Of a DNA stretch of 64,000 bases, positions 32,441 to 44,371 are shown piece after piece. Below the pieces are notes generated by a model. The model had not been told where the DNA came from and searched no databases. It was given only the letters and a program-made list of their open reading frames with translations. The stretch is from Colocasia esculenta (lineage: Eukaryota > Streptophyta > Magnoliopsida > Alismatales > Araceae). Every line of letters begins with the position of its first letter. Position 1 is the stretch's first letter. The stretch covers positions 105,685,698 through 105,749,697 of the forward strand of contig CM024758.1 in assembly GCA_014218235.1 (NCBI GenBank), in the 5' to 3' direction. A program made the position numbers and the translations under genes.

Positions 32441-33446
32441 ATTGTATGAAGATGTGGCGGAAATTCCTTATATGTGCGTTTAGACTAGCAAATAGTGGAG
32501 GTGCAGAGAGCATAATATTTAGCAGATATTATAAGAATGGAGAAGTGACTTTTGGGAACGACAGTGTGGTTAGACTCAAAGGTCGACTATATTTTCCAGC
32601 AGATGCAGAAATCAGACAAAAAGTTTTAGGAAGAGGCTCAAGGATCATAGTATACCATCCATCCAGGTAGCCAAAGATGTATCAAGATATGAAGAAACAT
32701 TTTTGGTGGCCAAATATGAAAAGGAAATTGCAGAGTTTATTGCAAGATGTGCAGTAGCCAGCAAATTAAAGCAGAACACCAGAAGCAAGAAGGATGTTGC
32801 AGTCGCTACCCATTCCACATGGAAATGGATGATATAGCAATTGATTTTATGTTGGTTTGCCCAGCTCCTCAGGTCACAATGCAATTTGGGTATTTGTGGA
32901 TAGATTAACTAAGGTTTGTAGTTTGTTTGCCAGTTAGTATGTCTTGGTCAGTGGACAGATTAGCCAAGCTGTATGTAGAAGAATTGTGCCTTTACATGGT
33001 ATTCCATCACCATTGTTTTCAGATCGAGGTCCTCGTTTTACTTCAGGTTTTTGGAGGAGTTTGCAGAGAGTCCTCGGTACAGAATTAAGATACATTCAGC
33101 ATATCATCCATAAACAGATGGACAGACAGAGAGGACAATCCAGACACTTGAAGACATGCTAAAGCTTGCTGTTTGGTGTGGGGAGGTATTTGGGAGCGCC
33201 ACTTGGGATTGGTTGAGTTTGCCTATAATAACAGTTATCATGCAAGTATTGAATGGCACCATATGAAGCCTTATATGGTGAACCGTGTAGATCACCATTA
33301 AACTGGCATGAAGTAGGAAAAAGACAAGTTTTGGGTCCAGAATTAGTCCGACAATGTGCAGAGACAGTAAAATTTATTCAAGAAAATTTTGAAAACAGCC
33401 CAGAGCCGTCAGAAAAGCTATGCAGATGTCAGACGTAGACCTTTGC
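32441..33446 (+). pseudogene. Integrase of Gypsy-C, first part
   Basis: Traces include DMKKHFWWPNMK, the ISQAV...RRIVPLHGIPSPLFSDRGPR core block (about 32940-33040; catalytic Asp in SDRG), a degraded HKQMDRQRGQS where HPQTDGQSERT is expected, and MAPYEALYGEPCRSPLNW (33253). It breaks at 33446 in the duplicated target TTTGC and resumes at 43838. Confidence 0.8.
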
Positions 33447-36351
33447 TGTAACACCCCGGAAATTTAGCAATTTAAAATTTTAGAAATATAGAGGGATAAA
33501 TTAAATAAACATATTGGAGAGACTTCCAATACCATGTGTTAATGACCTATTAACAAGATTGGGCCAATAGAGCATATTTGGCCCAAGGATATGAATAAAC
33601 TAGGATAGGAAATTGCCCAGAAATTCGTGTATGTAATTATGCAGTAATTAGTGAGGGTAATTTAGGGTTAAATTATGGATGAGTAGTCATGAAAGGTAAG
33701 CCAAAACCAAACTCAATCCCAATTGGTGGTTTCCTAAACCTTGGCTACCTCTTTTGGGTAAGGGAATCCCAGATTTCCTGGAAACTAGGAAACAGAGCTC
33801 GTAGCCCTTTCCTAGTATCGTTAGGACTCTTAACAACATCCTAAAACTATAAGAACTCGTCCTCAACTCTTGGGGAAGGTTTAACAACGAGTTGGAGTCG
33901 TTTGGAGGCAGGCAAGAACTTCTGAGGAGAAGGGAAAGGCTGGGAATCCGTAGCTTCATCCCCTGCATCCTCTGTTGCGTCCAGAACATCAACGGGTTTT
34001 AGATCTTCGTAAAGGTAGGTGTTCTCGGGCCAAGATTAAAGAAAACCTATACCATCATGTAGAGCATCGAGTCTATGTTCATTTGCACTTGATTTGCCCA
34101 ATTTTCATGGAGTATTCATCGTGTATTGGTGATTTTCCCGAAGTCTTGCACAGTTAGGGCTTTTCCTGTTCGTCATATTGTGCACACGATTCAAGACCAA
34201 ATTTGGCTAAACTTTCTTTATAAACGTTCTTTTACTTGAATTCACGATCATCTTCTATGTTGGACGTTTTGTCCAAAGGTTTTTTTTTAGAGAGTTAGGA
34301 GATGATAAGAGAGTCTCTGTTTGATACTGTGATTTCGGGTTTCACTTGATTTTTGTTCTTTACATATTTTCTTGGATTCGAGACCGAATTTGATCAAACC
34401 CTCAACATCAAAATTCTTCTACTAGTTGTCCTATTCATCTTTCATGTTGAACGTTTTGTCCAAATGTCAATCGTTAGAGAGTTATAAGAGTTGGAAGTGA
34501 ATCGCTGCATGGCATGTGTTTTCGGGTTTCACATGACTCATAAGTTTTGTTCTGGAAGGGCTCTAGTGTCGACACTACTTGAACTAGTGTCGACACACTG
34601 TCCCAGGCAGCCCAAAGAGTGTTCTGGGAAGCCCTCTAGTGTCGACACTACCTCATCTAGTGTCGACACCCTGTCCCAAACTGCCCAGAGAGTGTTCTGA
34701 GAAAGCCATCTAGTGTCGACACTACCTCATCTAGTGTCGACACACTGTCCAGTTTCCCAGAAAGTCTGGGAAACTGATCTAGTGTCGACACTACCTCATC
34801 TAGTGTCGACACACTATCCCATATTTTCCAGAAGTTTTCTGGAAAATGTCTCTAGTGTCGACACTACCTGAACTAGTGTCGACACTACCTGACCAGTTTT
34901 GCATGATTTTGTCTTGTGTTTGGAGCATGGTGTCGACACCACTTGATCTAGTGTCGACACTACCCTTACAAGATTTTTGCATGATTTAGGTCTAATCATT
35001 TCATGATATCTACAAGCATGTGCATGATGTTATATAGTATGCATGGACTTAAAATAAATCAAACCATTGAAGGAAATAGTAATGATATGAATATGATTCT
35101 AATGTGTAATTTTGATTGTCCTTATGTTCATTGGATTATCTTGTGATCTTGCTTATTGTCAATTGATAAGATAAGAATATGATATGAATGTGGGATGAAT
35201 ACATGTTAGTATGGACATGTTAGTGGTGTTAATGTTGTGATTTGCATATGAGTTTCATGGCTACATGTTTTCCGGTGTTCAATTGATTATTTGTCATATG
35301 CATACATGTTAGGAAAGTACATGTTCTACATATGATCTGTCTTTAGAAACACCCTCATGTCAAGACATTAATGAACTATGAAACATAAGATACGTCGTTA
35401 TCCTGCCTTGTTCTTTTGAGCTGTTTGTCATTCCTTGACTCTATGAATGATCATGTTCTTTTTACTATGAGCTTGTCATTGAAACTCTGTGGCCATAATA
35501 TGAATATGTTTGTTCGGCACAACGTGGGACTCCGGTCCAAACTTGATACAATGCCTGTGCAATAGGGGCCCTGTCCGGTCCTGGGGAGGAGCGCCCCAAC
35601 GTACTTGTTAACCGCGGGAGTATGGACTCTTGGTGCTTGGCATAGCACACCTGACATGCAAGATTGTGAAAATGTGCCTCCTGTTTGACTTGATAAGTTT
35701 GACTTGACATGATATGATACGTTTGTTCTTGTGAACACATGAACTCTGCTTGAATATGGCCAATCTCTTCTGACATGATTCTATTCTTGAAATATCTGTC
35801 CATTGTATATGGAACTCGACAATTGATCTGATATGATATCCGTTCTACTTTGCTATTCAACTTGTTAGAAAAGCATGCATTGTCAGCATATTCATAAGCA
35901 TATCTGCCTACTTAAAATGTTAATCATGTATACTAGTGCCCGCACGTGATTGAGATATAAATCCTACTGAGCTAGTTCGCTCACCCCTATCATCCTGCCC
36001 TTTTTCAGGTAGTGATGAAGAACCAGTGGAGTCAGATGGGACTGGGCAAGAGTGACGAGCACCCGTCCTAGAGATAGATGACAGTTTAGAATAGAAATTT
36101 GAGTAGTCTATGTAATAGTGAAACTTTTTGGAAGTTTATTTGAATGATGGACCCTTTGGTTGATTCTTCTTATGTGAGGTTGTATCTAGTTGAATGGAAT
36201 GAATTAAAGTATACTTTTGGTGACCATATTATAGTCTTGAATGTGTTATTATATTCGATTGTGACTCTGCACTATTCAACTGTGATACGCCGGTTTGTAT
36301 CGTTCACGTCCCCCGGTATTTATTCCGCTGCTAAATATTCGGGGCGTGACA
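33447..36351 (+). repeat. 5' LTR of Gypsy-D
   Basis: 2905 bp. The U3 region carries twelve GTGTCGACAC words at 34564-34973. The other landmarks are shared with the 3' LTR and, in reverse, with Gypsy-E. Confidence 0.95.
34564..34973. repeat. Paired GTGTCGACAC palindrome array, Gypsy-D 5' LTR
   Basis: Six pairs of the palindrome, commonly TAGTGTCGACACTA-CCTCATC-TAGTGTCGACAC, the pairs recurring about every 70-77 bases with a C/T/A-rich spacer containing ACTGTCCCA and GTTCTG. It is a degenerate tandem repeat. 34734-34795 is the block shared with Copia-2. Confidence 0.93.
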
Positions 36352-36353
36352 GT

Positions 36354-36366
36354 TGGTATCAGAGCC
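36354..36366 (+). promoter_or_regulatory. Primer binding site, initiator Met tRNA (Gypsy-D)
   Basis: TGGTATCAGAGCC, two bases after the LTR. Confidence 0.93.
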
Positions 36367-36534
36367 TGAACTTTAGGGTCCAAGGGATTAGGAACATGGA
36401 ATGAAACTAGATTACACGAGTCAAAACCTGTCGTACCTAATGTGAGCTTGGGTAGAGCCATGGGAATAAAAGTCACATGTGATATATTTAGATGACTAAC
36501 TCACATTATTATCTTGAAGGTGATTATTACCACA

Positions 36535-37528
36535 ATGGCCGCGGAACGTGCCCAGGCTAGGGACATGCAACGAACCATACAGAACTTGACTCAGGCTATC
36601 TTACAAGCCACCCAAGGTGGAGGTAACCGCGGAGCCGGTGAGCTCCACCGGAATTTTCGGAACATGGATCCGCCTAGGTTTGAAGGGAGTACTAACCCAG
36701 ATGTTGCTGAACACTGGGTTAAAGAGATTGAAAGGATATTCAGGGTTATGCAATGCACAGACCAGAACAAGGTACTCCTGGCGACTTTCCAGTTGGAAAA
36801 GGATGCCAGGGCATGGTGGGAGTCGGTAGAAGCAACCTTAAATGGACAACAACTAACATGGGCTCAGTTCATTGAGCGTTTCAACGCCAAGTACTTTTCT
36901 GAGAGGGTCCAAGAACGGAAAGCAGCCGAATTTGCGGCTTTGAAGCAGAGAGGACTCAATGTGGCTGAGTATGAGGCCCAATTCTCTCGGCTGTCCCGAT
37001 ACGCTGTTCACTTGATTGGGACAGAAAGGATGAAGGCGAAACGCTTTCTGAATGGCTTGAGGCCCCAGTTCATCACCCAACTGGCGCCAATGGACATTCA
37101 AACTTATGCTGAAATGGTTAAGAAGGCTCAACTATTGGAAGATGCCATGGAGACTGCCGAAAGGATTAAGGGAAAATCCGTGAAACGAGAACAAGTGTCT
37201 TCTGCTGGGAGGTATCAGCCGACTATTGGGAAGAAAAGGCCCAGTGGCGGGGTAAATGAACCAGCGGATAAAAGCCGAAGGAGCTAGGTAAGCAAGTAAT
37301 GGTGGCAACAGGAGAAAGGTGTAAACATTGTGACAGAGCTGGTCATCGGACTGAAGAATGCTGGAGAGCGCAAGGGAGATGCCTACGCTGTGGGAGTCGT
37401 GACCATAGGATCTCGGACTGCCCAATGTTGAAAGAACAAGCCCCTCAGGACAAACGTCAAATGGACAGAAGAGGCAAGGCCGACTGCAAGCTGTCCAGGA
37501 ACCAGAAACTGCTGAAGAAGGAGGTATC
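36535..37528 (+). CDS. Gag of Gypsy-D (one frameshift before the zinc knuckles)
   Basis: ATG at 36535 (MAAERAQARDMQRTIQNLTQ), chosen over the upstream ATG at 36514 because Gypsy-E opens at the same place. Capsid block: PDVAEHWVKEIERIFRVMQC, FQLEKDARAWWESVEATL, FIERFNAKYFSERVQERKA, and GLRPQFITQLAPMD. The frame ends at 37287 because AAAAAG of Gypsy-E is one A shorter here. The next frame (37299 onward) holds two zinc knuckles, CKHCDRAGHRTEEC and CLRCGSRDHRISDC. A second A-run contraction near 37455 separates them from protease. Confidence 0.9.
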
Positions 37529-38626
37529 GTGGAAGGTACACTTACTATTCTTTCCCGACCCGCATATGTTCTCTTTGATACGGGAGCTACGCACTCCTTC
37601 ATATCTCAAACATTTATTGATACCCTACCTGTGAAAACCGTCCCAATGAAATCCGGAATAGTTGTGTCAACCCCGATTGGTCCGGGTACCAATCTTACAA
37701 ACCATATACCATCCAGTGAGGTGTTGATTGAAACCCAAAACCTACCAGCAAATTTAATATGTATGGACATGGCGGGGTATGATGTGATACTGGGAGCAGA
37801 CTGGATGTCTGAACATGGGGCTAGTATAAATTGCAGGAGAAGTCGGGTAACTTTTAGCCAGTACCCAAAACTAGTGTTCACAGGGGATAGAAACCGCAGG
37901 AGATTGTCACTTATCTCTGCACTACAAGCCAAAAGGATGATGAGGAAAGGTTGTATGGCCTTTCTTGCTGCTGTAGTCATTGCAAAGAAGGAAGTCAAAG
38001 TAGAGGACATCCATGTCGTCAGCGAATACGCTGATGTTTTTCCCGAAGACTTGCCAGGAATTCCTCCGGAGCGAGAGGTCGATTTTACCATCGAATTGGT
38101 CCCTGGTGCAGCACCGGTATCTAGGGCACCATATAGAATGTCCCCCGCAGAACTGAAGGAATTAAAAGAGCAACTGATGGAACTGTTAGAGAAGGGTTTC
38201 ATCCGACCAAGCACATCGCCATGGGGTGCACCTGTCCTCTTCGTCAAGAAGAAAGATGGGTCGATGAGGCTATGCATAGATTACAGACAACTGAATCAGT
38301 TAACCATCAAGAACAAATACCCTCTGCCGAGAATTGATGAGTTGTTTGATCAATTATCTGGAGCTAGATACTTCTCTAAAATAGATCTCCGATCCGGTTA
38401 TCATCAATTGAGGATCAAAGGAGAAGACATTCACAAGACTGCCTTCCGAAGCAGGTATGGGCATTATGAATTTATTGTTATGCCTTTTGGACTAACAAAT
38501 GCCCCTGCAGTTTTCATGCAGCTGATGAATAGCATTTATCGCCCATATCTTGATAAGTTTGTGGTGGTATTCATCGATGATATATTGATTTATTCCAAAC
38601 AAAGGAAGAGCATGAGGAGCATTTGA
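37529..38626 (+). CDS. Protease and reverse transcriptase of Gypsy-D
   Basis: 365-residue frame. Protease active site AYVLFDTGATHSFIS (Asp-Thr-Gly at residues 17-19), then YDVILGADWMSEHGA. RT begins around residue 165 (EYADVFPEDLPGIPPEREVD) with LLEKGFIRPSTSPWGAPVLF, LCIDYRQLNQLTIKNKYPLP, and FIDD at 348-351 (FIDDILIYS). It stops soon after because of a one-base shift that Gypsy-E appears to share (TCCAAACAAAG). All catalytic residues visible are intact. Confidence 0.92.
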   Translation: MEGTLTILSRPAYVLFDTGATHSFISQTFIDTLPVKTVPMKSGIVVSTPIGPGTNLTNHIPSSEVLIETQNLPANLICMDMAGYDVILGADWMSEHGASINCRRSRVTFSQYPKLVFTGDRNRRRLSLISALQAKRMMRKGCMAFLAAVVIAKKEVKVEDIHVVSEYADVFPEDLPGIPPEREVDFTIELVPGAAPVSRAPYRMSPAELKELKEQLMELLEKGFIRPSTSPWGAPVLFVKKKDGSMRLCIDYRQLNQLTIKNKYPLPRIDELFDQLSGARYFSKIDLRSGYHQLRIKGEDIHKTAFRSRYGHYEFIVMPFGLTNAPAVFMQLMNSIYRPYLDKFVVVFIDDILIYSKQRKSMRSI

Positions 38627-39358
38627 GGATTTCATTGCAGATTTTGAGGGAGAACAAACTATATGCCAAGTTAAGTAAATGTGAATTCTGGCTTGAGGAG
38701 GTATCCTTTCTAGGACATGTGGTAACCAAAGATGGTATCGCTGTTGATCCATCAAAGGTTGAGGCTGTTCTGAAATGGGAAAGACCGACAAGCGTCACTG
38801 AGATCAGGAGCTTCCTAGGTCTAGCAGGATATTACCGAAGGTTTATAAAGGATTTCTCAAAGATTGCAGTGCCATTAACCAAGCTGACCCGGAAGGAAAA
38901 TCCGTTTGTGTGGACTGATGATTGTGAGGGAAGCTTTAACAACTTGAAGAAGTGTCTGACCACTGCTCCTGTCCTCGCCTTACCCACTGAAGAGGGAGGA
39001 TTTGAAATTTATTCAGATGCTTCTGGAATAGGTCTGGGATGCGTCTTAATGCAACAAGGGAAGTTATAGCTTATGCCTCAAGACAGTTGAAGATCCACGA
39101 AGTGAACTACCCGGTTCATGACCTGGAGTTAGCAGCCGTAGTATTCGCCTTGAAGATTTGGAGGCATTATATCTATGGTGAGCAATTTAAGGTCTTTTCT
39201 GACCACAAGAGTTTGAAATACTTGTTCTCACAGAAGGAGCTGAACATGAGATAAAGAAGGTGGTTAGAGTACCTGAAGGACTTTGACTTTTCCACTCAAT
39301 ATCACCCTGGGAAAGCCAATGTAGTGGCTGACGCTCTAAGTAGACAACAAGAGCTATG
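38623..39358 (+). pseudogene. RT thumb and RNase H of Gypsy-D
   Basis: Frame 38623-39069 has KLYAKLSKCEFWLEEVSFLG, GLAGYYRRFIKDFSKIAVPL and the RNase H opening EIYSDASGIGLGCVLMQQG. A one-base loss near 39062 (GGAAG-T against GGAAGGT in Gypsy-E) moves the frame to 39039-39254: EVNYPVHDLELAAVVFALKI and FKVFSDHKSLKYLFSQKELN. A TAA at 39252-39254 corresponds to CAA in Gypsy-E. The end of RNase H (KANVVADALSRQ) lies just beyond. Confidence 0.88.
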
Positions 39359-40940
39359 CTAGCTAGTATGATGTTGGGAGAATGGAAGTTACTGGAGCAA
39401 TTTGCAAGCTTGAACTTAGACATGGAAAAGAAGGAGAAACAAGTAATGATTTCCAATCTCCAGATACAATCCGGTCTACTGACCAAATCAAGGAGAAACA
39501 GGGAGAAGATCCATTCTTAGTTCAGATCAGGGAGAAGCTAGAACAAAGACCTGACTTTACTCTATCAGCAGAGGGAAGATTATTATTCCGAGGTAGAACA
39601 TGTGTCCCTGATCATGAAGAACTCAAGAAGAGGTTACTGAATGAAGCTCACCAGTCCAAATATACGATTCATCCAGGATCAACAAAGATGTACCAAGATT
39701 TAAAAGGTCGTACTGGTGGCCAAACATGAAGAGGGATGTGGCCGATCATGTGGCATACTGTTTAACATGCATGAAAGTCAAAGCCGAGCATTTTCGTACC
39801 GCTGGTGGACTGCTACCACTAGAAATTCCAGAGTGGAAGTGGGATAGTATCGGTATGGACTTTATCATGGGATTGCCCAAGACTAGAGGTGGTATGGATG
39901 CAATTTGGGTAATAGTTGATCGATTGACTAAGTCGGCTCACTTCTTGCCGATCAAGAGTACATGGTCAGTGGATGTGTTGGCCGCTCTATATGTTAAGGA
40001 AGTAGTTAGACTGCATGGGGTTCCATCTAGCATAATATCAGATCGGGACCCTAGATTTACTTCACACTTCTGGAAGGGTTTACAAGCAGCAATGGGTACT
40101 AAACTAAACTTTAGTACTGCCTTCCATCCTCAGACTGATGGACAAACTGAAAGGACCAATCAAATTGTGGAGGATATGCTTCGTGCTCTGGTGCTGGATT
40201 TCAAAGGTCGATGGGATGATCAGTTGTACTTGATGGAGTTTGCTTATAACAACAGCTATCAGGCTAGTATCAAAATGGCTCCATTTGAAGCCTTATATGG
40301 CAGGAGTTGTAGATCACCCCTTTGTTGGGAAGAGGTTGGGGAGAACCAATGGGTTGGACCCGACTTGATTGAGGCAACTGTCCGGAAGGTTCAGATTGTC
40401 AGGGAACGTCTGAAGATAGCGCAATCCCGACAGAAGAGTTATGCAGACAAGAGAAGGAGAGAACTGGAATTTCAAGTTGGCGAACATGTTTTCTTGAAGG
40501 TCTCACCTTCAAGGGGAATACAAAGATTTGGGATCAAAGGAAAACTAAGTCCCAGATTCATAGCGCCATTTGAAATTCTGGAAAGAATTGGTCAGGTGGC
40601 GTATAGACTTGCACTACCTCCGCAACTGGCAACCGTGCATAATGTGTTCCACATATCCATGCTGCGGAAGTACTTATTCAATGCCGCCCATGTAATTGAC
40701 CACGAGGACTTGGAGATCCGGGAGGACCTGACTTATGAAGAGAAGCCGATCAAACTGTTGGATCGGAAGATTCAGCGACTCAGGAATCGTACCATACCTA
40801 TGGTGAAGGTCCAATGGAGTCGAGACGGAGTTACTAATGCTACCTGGGAAACAGAGGAAAGAATGAAGAAAAACCACCCGGAATTATTCTCAGGTACGAA
40901 CTACACCATTATGCATAAATTTGGGGACCAAATTTCTTAA
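39359..40940 (+). CDS. Integrase of Gypsy-D with chromodomain-like tail
   Basis: The N-terminal part is at 39382-39729 (ELKKRLLNEAHQSKYTIHPG, His residues of the zinc site). A one-base contraction in an A run leads into the 404-residue frame 39726-40940. It has CLTC (residues 12-15), core residues Asp45 (GMDFIMG), Asp106 (SDRDPRF) and Glu142 (GQTERTNQ). The C-terminal GPF-type block reads FIAPFEILERIGQVAYRL, with Ala where Gypsy-E has Gly. The tail KPIKLLDRKIQRLRNRTIPM then NATWETEERMKKNHPELF is the divergent chromodomain type of Tekay/Del elements, thought to steer integration toward heterochromatin. Confidence 0.93.
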
Positions 40941-40951
40941 GTGGGGGAGGA
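40939..40951 (+). promoter_or_regulatory. Polypurine tract of Gypsy-D
   Basis: AAGTGGGGGAGGA directly before the 3' LTR; primer for plus-strand synthesis. Confidence 0.9.
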
Positions 40952-43832
40952 TGTAACACCCCGGAAATTTAGCAATTTAAAATTTCAGAAATATAGAAGG
41001 ATAAATTAAATAAACGTATTGGAGAGACTTCCAATACCATGTGTTAATGACCTATTAACAAGATTGGGCCAATAGAGCATATTTGGCCCAAGGATATGAA
41101 TAAACTAGGACAGGAAATTGCCCAGAAATTCGTGTATGTAATTATGCAGTAATTAGTGAGGGTAATTTAGGGTTAAATTATGGAGGAGTAGTCATGAAAG
41201 GTAAGCCAAAACCGAACTCAATCCCAATTGGTGGTTTCCTAAACCTTGGCTACCTCTTTTGGGTAAGGGAATCCCAGATTTCCTGGAAACTAGGAAACAG
41301 AGCTCGTAGCCCCTTTCCTAGTATCGTTAGGACTCTTAACAACATTCTAAAACTATAAGAACTCGTCCTCAAACTCTTGGGGAAGGTTTAACAACGAGTT
41401 GGAGTCGTTTGGAGGCAGGCAAGAACTTCTGAGGAGAAGGGAAAGGCTGGGAATCCGTAGCTTCATCCCCTGCATCCTCTGTTGCGTCCAGAACATCAAC
41501 GGGTTTTAGATCTTCGAAAAGGTAGGTGTTCTCGGGCCAAGATTAAAGAAAACATACCATCATGTAGAGCATCGAGTCTATGTTCATTTGCACTTGATTT
41601 GCCCAATTTTCATGGAGTATTCATCGTGTATTGGTGATTTTCCCGAAGTCTTGCACAGTTAGGGCTTTTCCCGTTCGTCATATTGTGCACACGATTCAAG
41701 ACCAAATTTGACTAAACTTTATTCATGAAAGTTCTTTTACATGAAGTCAAGATCATCTTCTATGTTGGATGTTTTGTCGAAAGGTTTTTTGTTAGAGAGT
41801 TAGGAGCATGATAAGAGAGTCTCTATTTGATACTGTGATTTCGGGTTTCACTTGATTTTTGTTCTTCACATGTTTTCTCGGGATTCTAGACCGAATTTGA
41901 TCGACCCTCAACATCCAAATTCTTTTACTAGTTGTCCTCTTCATCTTTCATGTTGAACGTTTTGTCCAAATGTCAATCGTTAGAGAGTTATAAGAGTTGG
42001 AAGTGAATCGCTGCATGACATGTGTTTTCGGGTTTCACATGACTCCTAAGTTTTGTTCTGGAAGGGCTCTAGTGTCAACACTACTTGAACTAGTGTCGAC
42101 ACACTGTCCCAAGGTAGCCCAGAGAGTGTTCTGGGAAGCCCTCTAGTGTCGACACTACCTCATCTAGTGTCGACACCCTGTCCCAAACTGCCCAGAGAGT
42201 GTTCTGAGAAAGCCATCTAGTGTCGACACTACCTCATCTAGTGTCGACACACTGTCCCAGTTTTCCCAGAAAGTCCTAGGAAACTGATCTAGTGTCGACA
42301 CTACCTCATCTAGTGTCGACACATTGTCCCATGTTTTCCAGAAGGTTTTTCTGGAACTTGTCTCTAGTGTCGACACTACCTGACCAGTTTTGCATGATTT
42401 TGTCTTGTGTTTGGAGCATGGTGTCGACACCACATGATCTAGTGTCGACACTACCCTTACAAGATTTTTGCATGATTTAGGTCTAATCATTTCATAATAT
42501 CTACAAGCATGTGCATGATGTTATATAGTATGCATGGACTTAAAATAAATCAAACCATTGAAGGAAATGGTAATGATATGAATATGATTCTAATGTGTAA
42601 TTTTGATTGTCCTTATGTTCATTGGATTATCTTGTGATCTTGCTTATTGTCAATTGATAAGATAAGAATATGATATGAATGTGGGGATGAATACATGTTA
42701 GTATGGACATGTTAGTGGTGTTAATGTTATGATTTGCATATGAGTTTCATGGCTACATGTTTTTCGGTGTTCAATTGATTATTTGTCATATGCATACATG
42801 TTAGGAAAGTACATGTTCTACATATGATCTGTCTTTAGAAACATCCTCTCGTCAAGACATTAATGAACTATGAAACATAAGATACGTCATTATCCTGCCT
42901 TGTTCTTTTGAGCTGTTTGTCATTCCTTGACTCTATGAATGATCATGTTCTTTTTACTATGAGCTTGTCATTGAAACTCTGTGGCCATAATATGAATATG
43001 TTTGTTCGGCACAACGTGGGACTCCGGTCCAAAACTTGATACAATGCCTGTGCAATAGGGGCCCTGTCCGGTCCTGGGGAGGAGCGCCCCAACGTACTTG
43101 TTAACCGCGGGAGTATGGACTCTTGGTGCTTGGCATAGCACACCTGACATGCAAGATTGTGAAAATGTGCCTCCTGTTTGACTTGACATGATATGATACG
43201 TTTGTTCTTGTGAACACATGAACTCTGCTTGAATATGGCCAATCTCTTCTGACATGATTCTATTCTTGAAATATCTGTCCGTTGTATATGGAAATCGACA
43301 ATTGATTTGATATGATATCCATTCTACTTTGCTATTCAACTTGTTAGAAAAGCATGCATTGTCCGCATACTCATAAGCATATCTGCCTACTTAAAATGTT
43401 AATCATGTATACTAGTGCCCGCACGTGATTGAGATATAAATCCTACTGAGCTAGTTCGCTCACCCCTATCATCCTGCCCTTTTTCAGGTAGTGATGAAGA
43501 ACCAGTGGAGTCAGATGGGACTGGGCAAGAGTGACGAGCACCCGTCCTAGAGATAGATGACAGTTTAGAATTAGAAATTTAAGTAGTCTATGTAATAGTG
43601 AAACTTTTCTGGAAGTTTATTTGAATGATGGACCCTTTGGTTGATTCTTCTTATGTGGGGTTGTATCTAGTTGAATGGAATGAATTAAAGTATACTTTTG
43701 GTGACCATATTATAGTCTTGAATGTGTTATTATATTCGATTGTGACTCTGCACTATTCAACTGTGATACGCCGGTTTGTATCGTTCACGTCCCCCGGTAT
43801 TTATTCTGCTGCTAAATATTCGGGGCGTGACA
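40952..43832 (+). repeat. 3' LTR of Gypsy-D
   Basis: 2881 bp, nearly identical to the 5' copy. The palindrome array (42070-42455) is one pair-half shorter and its first word is mutated to GTGTCAACAC. The shared block with Copia-2 is 42241-42305. Confidence 0.95.
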
Positions 43833-43837
43833 TTTGC

Positions 43838-44262
43838 AATTTGAAGTTGGTGACTGTATTTCTAAAGGTTTCTCCTACTAAAGGTGTGCTAAGGTTCAGT
43901 AAGAAAGGCAAGTTGAGCCCAAGATATGTCGGGCCATTCCAGATAAAATAAAGAATGGGTGAAGCAGCTTATAAGTTAGATTTGCCAGTAGATTTCACTG
44001 ATGCACATGATGTGTTTCATGTCTCAATGTTGAGAAAATATATCAAAGATCCAACCCAAGTTGTCAGTTATCAAAGAGATGATCTGAAGCCCGACATGAC
44101 AATGCCGGAATATCCAGTGCAGATTACAAGCCACAGAACTCAGAAGCTCAGGAATAAAGAAATTGAATTAGTGAAAGTCAGATGGGAAAACTGACAAGGT
44201 GAAGAAGATACATGGGAATTAGCAGAAGAAATGATGAAAGAGTATCCATACTTGTTTGAGTA
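43838..44262 (+). pseudogene. Integrase C-terminus of Gypsy-C, second part
   Basis: Resumes after Gypsy-D with VFLKVSPTKGVLRFSKKGKL and RYVGPFQIK, a TAA at about 43949, then MGEAAYKLDLPVDFTDAHDV, FHVSMLRKYIKDPTQVVSY and a chromodomain-like tail (TSHRTQKLRNKEIELVKVRW). A TGA at 44192-44194 precedes the final TWELAEEMMKEYPYLFE, which closes at 44262. This is the normal end of the integrase. Confidence 0.88.
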
Positions 44263-44371
44263 AGTTTTAATTCTTTTAGGTGATAGTGTTATATAGATTG
44301 AATTAAGAAGTTTTGGTGTTCAATTCTTGTTTTAAATTTCGAGGACGAAATTTCGTTTTAGGTGATAATAA

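Larger units (their letters stand above)
33447..43832 (+). mobile_element. Gypsy-D, nearly intact Tekay/Del-like LTR retrotransposon
   Basis: 10,386 bp with target duplication TTTGC (33442-33446 and 43833-43837). LTRs are 33447-36351 and 40952-43832, each beginning TGTAACACCCCGG and ending GGGGCGTGACA, and look nearly identical over their length, so insertion was recent. The primer site, gag, pol, polypurine tract and chromodomain-like tail are all present. Only a handful of one-base frame breaks and one stop separate it from an open gag-pol. It is the innermost insertion of the nest. Confidence 0.96.

Noticed and set aside
35451..35860. Minus-strand frames of 95-131 residues in the Gypsy-D LTRs, repeated at 42943-43339, 55559-55910 and 62964-63383
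   Set aside because: All four are the same LTR segment; overlapping frames are open in more than one phase, so repeat conservation rather than coding explains them.
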